Positions 8,777 to 16,850 of a DNA stretch of 21,418 nucleotides are shown here, piece after piece. The position numbers and the translations under genes are program-made. The stretch covers positions 175,288 through 196,705 of the forward strand of contig BFEA01000222.1 in assembly GCA_003427395.1 (NCBI GenBank). The letters run 5' to 3'. The DNA comes from Chara braunii (Eukaryota; Streptophyta; Charophyceae; Charales; Characeae). Each line of letters opens with the position of its first letter. Within the stretch, counting starts at the first letter, position 1. Below the pieces are notes generated by a model that saw only the letters and a list, made by a program, of their open reading frames with translations, did not search any database and was not told the DNA's origin.

Positions 8777-9805
8777 TCAATCTAACAAGTCGTCGATGCG
8801 CGGTAGGGGCTCTCGATTCTTGACAGTGATGGCATTGAGGCCCCTATAGTCAATGCACATCCCCAGAGTGCCCCCCTTCTTTCGTACGAATAGGACTGGA
8901 GAACCATAAGGAGAGACACTCGGTCGGATCCAACCCTTCTCTACGAGTCCCTTGAGTTGCCGGCGAAGCTCATCAAGCTCGCCTGGAGACATCCGATAGA
9001 TCCTACCCTTTGGGATGCTAGAACCTGGGATAATCTCTATTGCGTGGACGAGCTCCCTCTCAACAACCCCTGTAGGCTCTTCAAATAGATCAGGGTACTT
9101 GGCAACTACTCCCTCTATCTCCCGTGGCATTTTCACCAGCTCACCTGCTGCAGAGACATATACTAGATACATACCCTCCTCCAGATTCTGCTTGTAATTA
9201 TAGAATGTGGCAGCACACATGCATCCGTAGGACTCGATCAGACTACTAGTCTTAAGCTTACGTAATTTGGCGGTCCCCCCACCTGGCAAAGTGTGTTTGA
9301 CCACTTTTCGGTCCGAGTCAAACAGGGGCTGTGCAACGGAGAGGTAGTACATACCTAACAAGATATCCATAGGGAGATCATCGTTCACTAGGAACGAAAC
9401 ATGATGTCTCAGTTCCCCTCCTGCGTACGGGAAATAACACTCAACATTCTGGAGATAGTCATTAACTACCATTCGCTGTTTGTTGGCACGGGTCGACTCC
9501 ACAGGTCGACTCAGGCGCTGCACTTGCCCCTGTAAGCGCAGCCTCTCAACGCACGCGCGACTGATGAAGTTCCTTATCGAGCAAGTGTCATAGTAGGCCC
9601 CGGCCTTGCGGCCACCGATGACTACCTCGCCGACGAACATCTCTCCCTTAGGGGCTTTAGCCAATGCCGTCCAAGAAGCTAGTGGGTCTGATCTAGACCA
9701 CTCCTCCTCTAGCTCCTCTAAGGACTCAAACACATTCATTGAACAGAGGCTCGATGGGTCTGAATGTGTTTGCAGGACGACGATGGAGTCAGTAGCTCGG
9801 ACCAT
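8777..9805 (-). pseudogene. Gypsy copy 2 pol: protease and RT N-terminus
   Basis: Residues about 55-165 are an aspartic protease: [21 protein letters not shown] holds the active-site Asp (residue 73), and [10 protein letters not shown] is the C-terminal ILG-type motif. The active site reads DTCS rather than the usual DTG(A/S), so the loop Gly is Cys. RT begins around residue 255 ([21 protein letters not shown]) and reaches LPRIDDLLD before TGA 8777-8779, where copy 1 has Arg. The region 8658-8776 still encodes motif A (KIDLKSGYHQIAI) and then loses frame. In-frame TGA at 9809-9811 lies just before the first Met, so the true pol start is upstream. Confidence 0.88.
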
Positions 9806-9864
9806 CTCTCAAGATGGTGAGGGTGTGTCCACCACCTCGACCTTAGCAGGAACAAGTACTATTC

Positions 9865-10452
9865 CTACTGGCCCGACGCGTTTCTCGGAGCAGTGCTAGA
9901 ACTGCTGGCCATATTGCTACCAACGGCAGAGGAGGATCCCAACGCCTGCCCCATCGTAGGCGGGATCTTTTTGGTCACCTTCTTATTCCGGCACTTGAAT
10001 TGGTTATGGCTGTATTGGCCACAACGGATACAAGCCTGCCGCGTGTACCGATCTCTCCACACGTCCTCAGTGAAGCCTGCTTTCTCCCATGGAGGAGCAT
10101 TGGGGTCAACTTGACTCCTAGACCGGAAACCTCCACGGCGTCTACCGGTCGCCTTACCTTTTTGAGCTATGATAGCGACTACTCCACCCCCTGAAGCTTC
10201 TACGCTGCCGGCCTCTGAACCCACTCCCGACCGGAAGTCGTCGTCCAATTCGATGGTGGAACCATCGTTGTCGACAAACATGATGCGTCCCTTCGCTTTC
10301 CAGTTGGGAGGCAGTGACTTTCTCCTACCATCCGTTGTGGATGTCTGACCATGCCCTATCTTTGCTTCCAGGTCTAGGGCCTTCTTGTTGAACGAGGGAA
10401 AGTTGTGCATGTTGATGTTGGCCTCATCTGCCAATTGATTCCTGAGAGGCAT
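9865..10452 (-). pseudogene. Gypsy copy 2 gag: nucleocapsid with CCHC knuckle
   Basis: This is the C-terminal part of Gag, which binds element RNA. It has one perfect zinc knuckle, CIRCGQYSHNQFKC (C-X2-C-X4-H-X4-C), preceded by a basic Arg/Gly/Lys stretch (KATGRRRGGFRSRSQ). It begins in a frame different from the upstream Gag segment. Translation upstream of its first Met continues the Gag homology (YDPQVLLTSYQRCFPMPLRN), placing the frameshift near 10500-10515. It ends at TAG 9865-9867. The pol frame is -1 relative to it and overlaps its last about 30 nt, the usual layout for a programmed frameshift. Confidence 0.85.
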
Positions 10453-10492
10453 AGGAAAGCATCTCTGGTAGGAGGTGAGTAAAACCTGGGGG

Positions 10493-11638
10493 TCATACCG
10501 AACCCCAAGGACAGATCAGACGCTCGACAGTGTCAGTGGCCTCTCTTATTGACTTAAATTGCCTCGTATGCAGTGTCAGGATCACGTCAGTAGCCTTTTG
10601 GGCCTCCTGAGGATCATGCCACCTGTCTTCCACCAACTTGAGAAAGTCGTCCAGTTTCTGGGTGACCGCCCAAGCGCGAAAGTCATGACAGTAACCCTGG
10701 AGCTGCACTAAACCACTCATCCATCTTGCTGCACTCCCCTCTAGATAGGAGGCAGCCACAAGCACTTCCTCGTGCGGCAAGGTAAGTTTGCACTTGACAT
10801 AGACTCGCACTACCCTCAACCATGTGTCGAGGTCTTCGCCCCTCTTATCCCCTGTAAAGGGTTTAGGAACGACGATGGCCGTCTTTGGAACCCACTGACT
10901 TTGTCCCCGTACCTGCACCAATCCGGGGTGTGGACCCTGTGGTGCAGGCTGCTGCACTGGCTGTTGTTGGGGCTGTGTACCCTGTGGTTGTGCAAGCTGC
11001 GAGACAGTAGGTTGCCCGCTTACAGCAACCTGCGACAGAGGTTGGGAGAAGACTGTCTGTACAGGAATTTGTACACTAGGACCTGTTGAGAACCCGCCTG
11101 TTAAAGGCATACCCTGGGAAACGGGCTTAGCCGATGCTGGAGCGGTATATGGGGATACCCCAGTCACCGGTGGGACAAAAGGAGGAGGATGTACAACGGG
11201 CCAGACACCGGGCCTGGACGACGATGGTGCCACTTGCACTCGCCCGACCAACACGGCCAGGCTCTGTTGGATGTCCTGTAAGATCTCCATTTGGTGATCT
11301 TGCATCTCTACTACACCTAGCAAGACCGACCTCAGGGTCCTCACTTCATCATCCAACTCTGATGGGTCCATCTCCTCTAACTCGCTAATGTCCGCTTGTC
11401 TCCGTTGCAGCCTGGCTCTTATTCTAATCATTCTTTCTTTTTCCGCCTTAATCTCTCCTAGAGCCGGTTGTAGTTGTGCCTCGTGATCAGCTGCTCGTTG
11501 TATGGTGACCTCTTCGGGAGTCAACACAATAGGTTGGCTTGCCATCACGCCAGTGGACTGACTCTGGCTCTGCGCGACCGTTGACCCTACGGATCCTGAA
11601 CTGCTATCACGGGAACTCTGCTGCGCAGAAGTTGCCAT
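10493..11638 (-). pseudogene. Gypsy copy 2 gag: coiled coil and capsid-like domain
   Basis: This is the structural protein of the virus-like particle. An N-terminal Ser/Gln-rich stretch is followed by a long heptad-rich coiled coil (about residues 45-130), a Pro/Gln/Val-rich linker (about 135-235) and a retrotransposon Gag domain (about 240-375; YLEGSAARWMSG and FLKLVEDRW are typical). It runs out of frame near 10505. The Met at 11638 is the first ATG, but the same frame stays open and Gln/Arg/Ala-rich upstream to a TAA near 11730, and again beyond it, so an intact relative may start earlier. Confidence 0.85.
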
Positions 11639-13082
11639 GGCTGCTGAAGTTGCGGCTTCGCTTGCCCTGCTGGCCTCTGCTGCCCTAGCTCTCCTCTGCT
11701 GTTGCTGCCTCTCCCTAAGCTGGCGGAACAGTTACCTGTCACCCTCTAATCCTAAGGCCAAGTGGGCTACCGAGCGTCTAGCTGATCACAAGATCCTGTC
11801 GTCCGGTTGTGGGACCTCCCTGTTGCTCATAAGCTACAGACTGCACACCGTCTGCACTAGGACACTCATCCGATGCCTACCGCAGCGTCATGCACAGACC
11901 GATTAATTAATCGGTGACTACGTCAGAGTAGATACATTTGGGTTCAACAGGTAAGTTCAGATTCCTACAAACGAACTACTTTGACTTTGACTAGTTCGCA
12001 AACAGAAAGCACAATGAACAAAGAAAAGTTCTAAACTATGCTGCCTGTCAGATGTTAATGGCTGTACATCTAACTAATCAAAATAAAATAGAATCGCTTG
12101 TAGGGTCTGTTTGCAGAGTGGAATCTTGCCCAAACTTATCACCTGGAATCTACCCCTCCCTCAGTTCTTCGTGAATGTCTCTTGTCGTCAACGTCCCTCA
12201 ACAATCTGGACAGTGTGCGTGTCTAAAGGTGTGCACACGGCCCACCCCTGTGTCCCGAGTCCTGCTGAGCTGGCCAGCCCTGCACAATATTTATCCTCGC
12301 GTGCAGCGAGCCTTACACCGACTGATCGGCTGATCAGGAGGCGTTTATATGGACAACCCCCGAAGTCCTCAGGAATTCTTTAACGTCACAGACAGGACGA
12401 CGATCACAGCCAATGGAAGGTACCCCGCCTGCCGATGCTTATTTATAGACGGCCGGTCTCGTCTGTCCCCTAGGGCTGGCCTGCCCTTTAGAACCCCTCT
12501 ACAACGCAACGAGCAGACAAAGGACAAAGCAGCAAAGCATGCGTGCTCTACTCCCGGTGGGTTGGCATGGTGACCGTGACTTAGTGCTTCGTCCAGGGCC
12601 CTTCAGATAGCACCGCCCTCTCCTTTCAGATGCTCCACGTGAAGATAGACGACTCTCAAGGTTGAGCGCACATGACTCCTCACATGAGAGGACTCTCAAG
12701 ACACAACACACATCCTCACAGTAAGAAGTGTTGAAGAGGGTAGATAAGGTTAGGTGCAACGTACCTCAAAATAGCTGCCCCCAACCACATATATTCTCAC
12801 CAGATGACCCGATGTTGATTGTGATGCCATTCGCTACTTCGGCACAACCAGCTTTGCACAACCGTTCCACCTCAGCATCAATCACACACCAGATAGTTCT
12901 CATCACACTGTGAACACCCAATAATCACTGCTTAACCTTCCTAGCGAACCCCTCTCCACCTGGGTCGCCCACTTATCTTCGCCCTCCTCACTACACACGC
13001 CCCACGACACGTTCGCTCACCTCACACACCGCGTGCATGTACCGCATTAGGCAGAAGATAAGCGCCAGATTAGCGCACCGAA
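11639..13082 (-). other. Leader between PBS and gag of copy 2
   Basis: About 1.44 kb without a recognisable gene. Near the gag start it is probably coding (Gln/Arg/Ala-rich, interrupted by one TAA). The rest has scattered short frames with no family resemblance; an 86-residue one at 12499-12759 shows nothing recognisable. GACTCTCAAG is repeated 40 nt apart (12651 and 12691). Leaders of this length occur in other gypsy elements and may hold packaging signals, but none is identifiable by eye. Confidence 0.6.
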
Positions 13083-13098
13083 CCTCGCTCCGATACCA
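13083..13098 (-). other. Primer-binding site, initiator tRNA-Met type
   Basis: The minus strand reads TGGTATCGGAGCGAGG starting three bases inside the 5' LTR. The plant-type complement of the initiator tRNA-Met 3' end is TGGTATCAGAGC, so 11 of the first 12 bases agree. Minus-strand cDNA synthesis would start here. Confidence 0.85.
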
Positions 13099-13356
13099 AA
13101 TTGCAAGGAAGACGAGCAATAGCGAACTTCGGCAATCAAACAACATCATACACATGAGACCAGATAATCGTGACCTCGAACCAATAGCAGGATTGCATCA
13201 CAAGTTTCACCAAATAAGAGCACACCAAAAACTCATAATTGACAATGCTGGAATAGTCTCATCATCATCAACGAAGAACCAATGCTGATATCCTATCTAG
13301 CGCTCGGCGCCCAGACTACGAATGTCAGATCCTAGCCTAGACTACAATGCCGCTGA

Positions 13357-13364
13357 TGACGTCA
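13357..13364. promoter_or_regulatory. CRE palindrome in 5' LTR of copy 2
   Basis: TGACGTCA is identical to the site in the 3' LTR even though its flanks differ, consistent with inheritance from the active element. Function is inferred from the motif. Confidence 0.4.
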
Positions 13365-13643
13365 AGAACTTCCCAAGTACGAGCAGATCTCGGCCAATGC
13401 CGCACGCATCAAGCACCAGGTATGTCTCTCGTATAACTCACAACCCCGTTCCCCAACTCACAGATGCCACTTGCACACAAGGACTACCATGCGCCCCATC
13501 CAACATACAGCAGCGCAGCTCGGCTATGGCTGCCTGCTCCTTCCAGCTCGCCCGTGAGCGCGTGAGCCTGGCCAACATTAGCGCAGCAACGCTTGTGCAA
13601 CATGCAGCCAGTGCCCGAATGTGCCATGCGTAGGCAGGCCCTT

Positions 13644-13650
13644 CTCTATA
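13644..13650 (-). promoter_or_regulatory. TATA-like box in 5' LTR of copy 2
   Basis: TATAGAG on the minus strand, about 360 nt from the LTR start because of the 21-nt deletion, and followed downstream by CATTCGGGCACTGG. This would set the start of the element RNA. Confidence 0.45.
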
Positions 13651-14010
13651 TTGAAGTGGTCTGCTGCTGCGTGCAGTAATGCGGTACTGGGCCCTGGCCC
13701 AGACGCTTCCGGTCAGTCCGAAGTAAACAGGCCCAGGGCCTGTGGTGGTTACCAGCACCCAACTGCCCTAAGCCTTTGTTCGGTCCACTATGTGTATCCG
13801 GCCCAGGGCCTGCCTTAGTTACATGCAATGAAAGGCAGCCTGGGCCTGGGCGCTTCCAACCAACTAGCGCTGTGCAATTGCCTGAATTTCCCCAGTTGCG
13901 TGGTGACCCCAAAATGGCCTATAGGCCTCGGTCATGCCTACCTTCACTTAGGGCGGTCGACTGTGTGAAAAATAAGCCCTGTAGGGCATATCGAGGCCTT
14001 GTGCCTCGCA

Positions 14011-14014
14011 ATTG
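14011..14014. repeat. Target-site duplication, right (ATTG)
   Basis: It matches 5236-5239 and lies directly outside the 5' LTR of copy 2. Removing the element and one ATTG lets the minus-strand LINE frame read straight across the site. Confidence 0.65.
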
Positions 14015-14403
14015 GCCCTTGAGTTTGCTTTGATTCTTGCGAAGAAGTCTCTTGATATTGACTCACTCAGCTTGTATTCGTTCATTCTGGCTCTTATTTG
14101 TAGTTAGTTCCCGCCATCTCCACATAGTGAGTTCTTCTCTTGCCTTTTCGAAAATATCTTTGTAAAGTGCATAAGAGGGGTTATCAATCAGACTAGTCTT
14201 TGTGATCTTTAGGGCTGTCTCCAACGCTTGCTTCCTCAGTTTCTTGTAGGTTGCTGATTTCCTCGAGATAATGTGGAGTAGCTGTCCTGAAACCACTCCC
14301 ACTGATCTTGTATGGGTAGGTAGGCACCCCTCAAATTCTGCCAACACTCCTGAAAAGTTTGGCTCAATAGGAGAGAGTCGCTGAGTTTGTGAAAGTTAGA
14401 TCC
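14015..14403 (-). pseudogene. LINE ORF2 remnant: linker between endonuclease and RT
   Basis: The minus strand encodes the alpha-helical linker typical of LINE ORF2: NFHKLSDSLLLSQTFQECW (about 14397-14341), then KKLRKQALETALKITKTS and LYKDIFEKAREELTMWRWREL (within 14063-14347), then a third frame with ISRDFFARIKAN that runs into the gypsy insertion site. Two frameshifts separate the blocks. The left end is the ATTG at 14011. The right end (14402-14396, GATCTAA) is a breakpoint shared with the inverted endonuclease piece at 16347-16353. I judge by pattern rather than alignment, but the order with the neighbouring endonuclease and RT is right. Confidence 0.78.
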
Positions 14404-14420
14404 TTTTTTTGTTTTTTTAT
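14404..14420 (-). other. A-rich tail (minus strand) at the LINE breakpoint
   Basis: On the minus strand this reads ATAAAAAAACAAAAAAA and is followed directly by the LINE breakpoint sequence GGATCTAAC. An A-rich stretch at the 3' side of a minus-strand block with tRNA-like heads is what a SINE-like retroposon tail would look like. Confidence 0.55.
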
Positions 14421-14421
14421 G

Positions 14422-14643
14422 GGTGCTCATAGGACCCACCCCTACCTACCTCATATTTCTGCTTCCTCATCTACGGGGGCACTTGTTTGGCCCTCTCGGG
14501 ATATCGGACAGCGGTTGCAGACACCAGCTCTAGGCCATAACAAACCTCTCCCAACCCTAGTTGAAGCACTGTCGAGCGAGCCTTGTCGCACGGGGCATCG
14601 GTCGCTAAGCATGATTGTTCTTTATTTTTCTCCTATGAGCACC
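14422..14643. repeat. 222-bp segment bounded by 13-bp inverted repeats
   Basis: GGTGCTCATAGGA at 14422-14434 is the exact reverse complement of 14631-14643. No clear target duplication flanks the pair and no gene is visible inside. It could be a very small MITE-like unit or chance pairing. Confidence 0.4.
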
Positions 14644-14803
14644 AGCCCAGGTTTTTGGTCAGACAACGAATATTCCTTAGAGTTGTTTCCCTAGGCAGTG
14701 TCTAGTGGCTCTACCCTGGCCAAGGTCTTACCCGAGACAGCCCTTCTGACCCAACCCGGGCGCCGTGTTCCTAGCATAGCCTACTATTATTGCCATATTA
14801 GGG
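14644..14803. other. Unassigned stretch
   Basis: No coding frame or RNA is recognisable. CCCTAGGCAGTGTC near 14690 resembles CCCTAGGCAATGTC near 14989, at the start of a later repeat copy, so the first repeat unit may begin here with an internal insertion. Confidence 0.4.
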
Positions 14804-15311
14804 GTTGTGTTATTATTCATGCTGAGGGGGCAAGGTTATCGATCCCGTAACCTGCACCAGTTCGTCACAGGGCCGATTCCTGCAAGGGAAGACCTCCGAC
14901 CCATCCCCCTTGCACCCTCAGTTGGTTATTATTAGTCATGGGTTATGATCCATGCCAGTCCGGAACCGAATTTTTTCCACGGAGCTACCCTAGGCAATGT
15001 CTTACCTATTGTCGTATTCGAGGTTGTGTTATTGTTCATGCTGAGGGGGCAAGGTTATCGATTCCGTAACCCGCACTAGTTCGCCGCAGGGCTGATTCCT
15101 GCCAGGAAAGACCTCCGGCCCATCCCCCCTTGCACCCTCAGTTGGTTATTATTATTTTTAGTCAATGTCTTACCTATTGTCGTGTTAGAGGTTGTGTTAT
15201 TATTCATGCTGAGGGGCCAAGGTTATCGATCCCGTAACCCGCACCAGTTCGCCGCAGGGCCAATTCCTGCCAAGGAAAACCTCCAGCCCATCCCCCCTTG
15301 CACCCTCAGTT
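14804..15311. repeat. Three-copy tandem repeat (core about 120-130 bp)
   Basis: Copies begin with GTTGTGTTATTRTTCATGC at 14804, 15023 and 15191, and each ends with CTTGCACCCTCAGTT. Spacing is 219 and 168 bp because the intervals differ. Each copy has a conserved GGTTATCGATYCCGTAACC core that can pair on itself and a CCAGTTCGYCGCAGGGC block. There is no reading frame. Copies differ at about one base in ten by eye. Confidence 0.85.
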
Positions 15312-15360
15312 CCCAGTCGATTATGAACTATGAGTTATGTATTATGTGTTATGTGTATTT

Positions 15361-15423
15361 GAGTTGGACCCGAGACCTCGAAGTTACGATATCAGAGCTC
15401 TACCCACTGAGCTATTGAGGTCA
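15361..15423 (-). repeat. tRNA-like module 1 (degenerate, SINE-type)
   Basis: The minus strand has a clear A-box/D-arm (TAGCTCAGTGGGTAGAGC, with GCTC pairing GAGC) and a weaker B-box-like GGGTCCAACTC. The anticodon stem does not pair well and the acceptor is poor, so a working tRNA is unlikely. It fits a pol III promoter derived from a tRNA, as in SINEs. Confidence 0.55.
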
Positions 15424-15504
15424 TTAGTCTGTAAAGGTGGTATGCTAGGCTCGGGGCAAGTATGTGGGGTGCAATCTACACCGACCACTTGTGCTCGGGA
15501 AATT

Positions 15505-15573
15505 GCGGGCTGACAAAGTCGAACCCGCAACCTCCCTGTTGCAACACCAAAGCTCTATCCACTGAGCTGCCAC
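15505..15573 (-). repeat. tRNA-like module 2 (degenerate, SINE-type)
   Basis: The minus strand reads GTGGCAGCTCAGTGGATAGAGC (A-box) and, about 25 nt on, GCGGGTTCGACTT (B-box, close to GGTTCGANTCC). Box spacing is that of a tRNA, but the T-arm and acceptor stems do not close properly. Confidence 0.55.
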
Positions 15574-15640
15574 GTACTTGCTTTTTTTACCAACTGGCCG
15601 TCTCGAAGGTAAGACGCCAAGCATGCCACAGGCACTATCG

Positions 15641-15711
15641 TGGGGGCAATGGAACTTGAACCCACGACCTCCTGAGTGCCGCTTAAACGCCTTACCAACT
15701 GAGCTACACCC
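15641..15711 (-). repeat. tRNA-like module 3 (best preserved, 71 nt)
   Basis: The minus strand begins GGGTGTAGCTCAGTTGGTAAGG and ends TGCCCCCA. The 7-bp acceptor stem has one mismatch and one wobble. The A-box is good; the B-box region (GTGGGTTCAAGTTCCA) is close to consensus but the T-stem is imperfect, and the second D-stem strand is altered (AAGGC). It lies at the upstream (right) edge of the block, where the pol III promoter of a minus-strand SINE belongs. A decayed tRNA gene is the alternative. Confidence 0.55.
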
Positions 15712-15718
15712 AGTTGGT

Positions 15719-16355
15719 ACTGGGAGGAATGAGGGACGAAATATGGTCCTCAGATAATACATCGAGCACGAAAGGAACAACCATCCTTGTACCCAAATCA
15801 TCCCGCCTATACATGGCAGGGTCGATAGTGGGCAAAGAGGCGGACACGGTATAGGGTAGATGGTGTCTTATGGATGTAAAGGGGAAGGAGGAAGAGTTCA
15901 AAGTAATCAATATCTATTCACCAAATGGCGCTTCAAACAGATCGACATTTATAACAAACATCGGCCATTTGATCTCCCCTCTGTCGGCTTGCATTTTGGT
16001 CGGTGACTGGAACGCAAGTATAGACCCCGCCACGGATCGTACATATAGGTCCTCGGCTGGTCAACTTACACAGGAGGCGGTGCCCATCCAAAAGTTGATG
16101 ATGGACTACAATCTAGTCGAACCATACCGTACTTTGCATCTGGGGACAAGAGCCTTCACATCGGTTAAAAAGAACCATGTCCGCCACACAACTTTCTCCT
16201 TCATTGACTACTTCTTGATCTCAGGAACACTAATGGCCTAGTAATGGGGACAGCTAAAAGCGATGAGATCCTACCCCTCGCACCATACCCGGGTCTGGAC
16301 CACAAACCCATCGAACTCGTAATCAGCTTCGAGCAGACCCTTTTTCGATCTAAAA
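15719..16355 (+). pseudogene. Inverted LINE ORF2 fragment: endonuclease (plus strand)
   Basis: An APE-type endonuclease fragment on the opposite strand from the rest of the LINE. It carries VINIYSPNGASNRSTF, ILVGDWNA (catalytic GDWN motif), HTTFSFIDYF and, after a one-base frameshift near 16225, LDHKPIEL (from the SDH motif, with Leu for Ser) and TLFRS. TAG at 15852-15854 lies where the inverted sister copy has Glu (DTVEGRW). The first 495 bp pair with 16356-16850. The last 142 bp (16214-16355) have no partner and supply the C-terminal part missing from the minus-strand copy. Confidence 0.85.
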
Positions 16356-16850
16356 AAGTAGTCAATGAAGGAGAAAGTTGTGTGGTGGGCATGGTTCTTT
16401 TTAACCAATGTGAAGGCTCTTGTCCTCGGATGCAAAGTACGGTATGGTTCGACTAGATTGTGGTCCATCATCAACTTTTGGATGGGCACCGCCTCCTGTG
16501 TAAGTTGACCAGCCGAGGACCTAGATATACGATCCGTGGCTGGGTTTATATTTGCATTCCAGTCACCGACCAAAATGCAGGCCGACAGAGGGGGGATCAA
16601 ATGGCCGATGTTTGTTATAAATGTCGATCTGTTTGAAGCGCCGTTTGGTGAATAGATATTGATTACTTTGAACTCTTCCTCCTTTCCCTTTACATCCATA
16701 AGACACCATCTACCCTCTACCGTGTCCGCCTCTTTGCCCACTATCGACCCTGCCATGTATAGGCGGGATGATTTGGGTATAAGGATGGTTGTTCTTTTCG
16801 TGCTCGATGTATTATCTGAGGACCACATTTCGTCCTTCATTCCTCCCAGT
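15719..16850. repeat. Large inverted repeat, 495-bp arms with 142-bp spacer
   Basis: Arms 15719-16213 and 16356-16850 are the same LINE endonuclease segment in opposite orientation, equal in length and about 96% identical by eye. Such a palindrome could form a cruciform and would be hard to assemble correctly. Confidence 0.88.

Larger units (their letters stand above)
5240..14010 (-). mobile_element. Ty3/gypsy chromovirus copy 2, structurally complete, 8.77 kb
   Basis: A minus-strand LTR retrotransposon with both LTRs, target duplication, primer-binding site, about 1.4 kb leader, gag with CCHC knuckle, protease, RT, RNase H, integrase with chromodomain, and polypurine tract. The two LTRs differ at roughly 55 positions plus a few indels (about 94% identity by eye, mostly transitions), so the insertion is not recent. 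Coding capacity is lost: frameshifts occur near 10505, 8710, 7584 and 6953, and in-frame stops at 9809, 8777, 8208, 7803, 7740, 7024 and 6480. It sits in the endonuclease-RT linker of the LINE. Confidence 0.95.
13102..14010 (-). repeat. 5' LTR of gypsy copy 2 (909 bp)
   Basis: Partner of 5240-6170. It has lost 21 nt near 13710 relative to it and has small indels near 13303 and 13330. In element orientation it begins TGCGAGG (exactly as copy 1 does) and ends CTTCCTTGCA next to the primer-binding site. It would have driven transcription. It retains the CRE, the TATA-like box and the ACAGGCCC palindrome (13727-13743). Confidence 0.95.

Noticed and set aside
8346-8849. 167-residue plus-strand frame
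   Set aside because: It is the antisense of the RT domain on the minus strand and has no family resemblance.
10772-11388. Plus-strand frames over gag
   Set aside because: Antisense shadows of the Gag coding sequence.
12499-12759. Small gene in the copy 2 leader
   Set aside because: A Cys/Leu/Arg-rich frame without recognised motif, within the untranslated leader.
14804-15311. CRISPR-like array
   Set aside because: Only three long, diverged copies with unequal intervals in a eukaryotic transposon setting; no cas-like gene.
15641-15711. Functional tRNA gene
   Set aside because: The second D-stem strand and T-stem are mismatched and no convincing anticodon loop forms; two more degenerate modules nearby point to SINE-type sequence.
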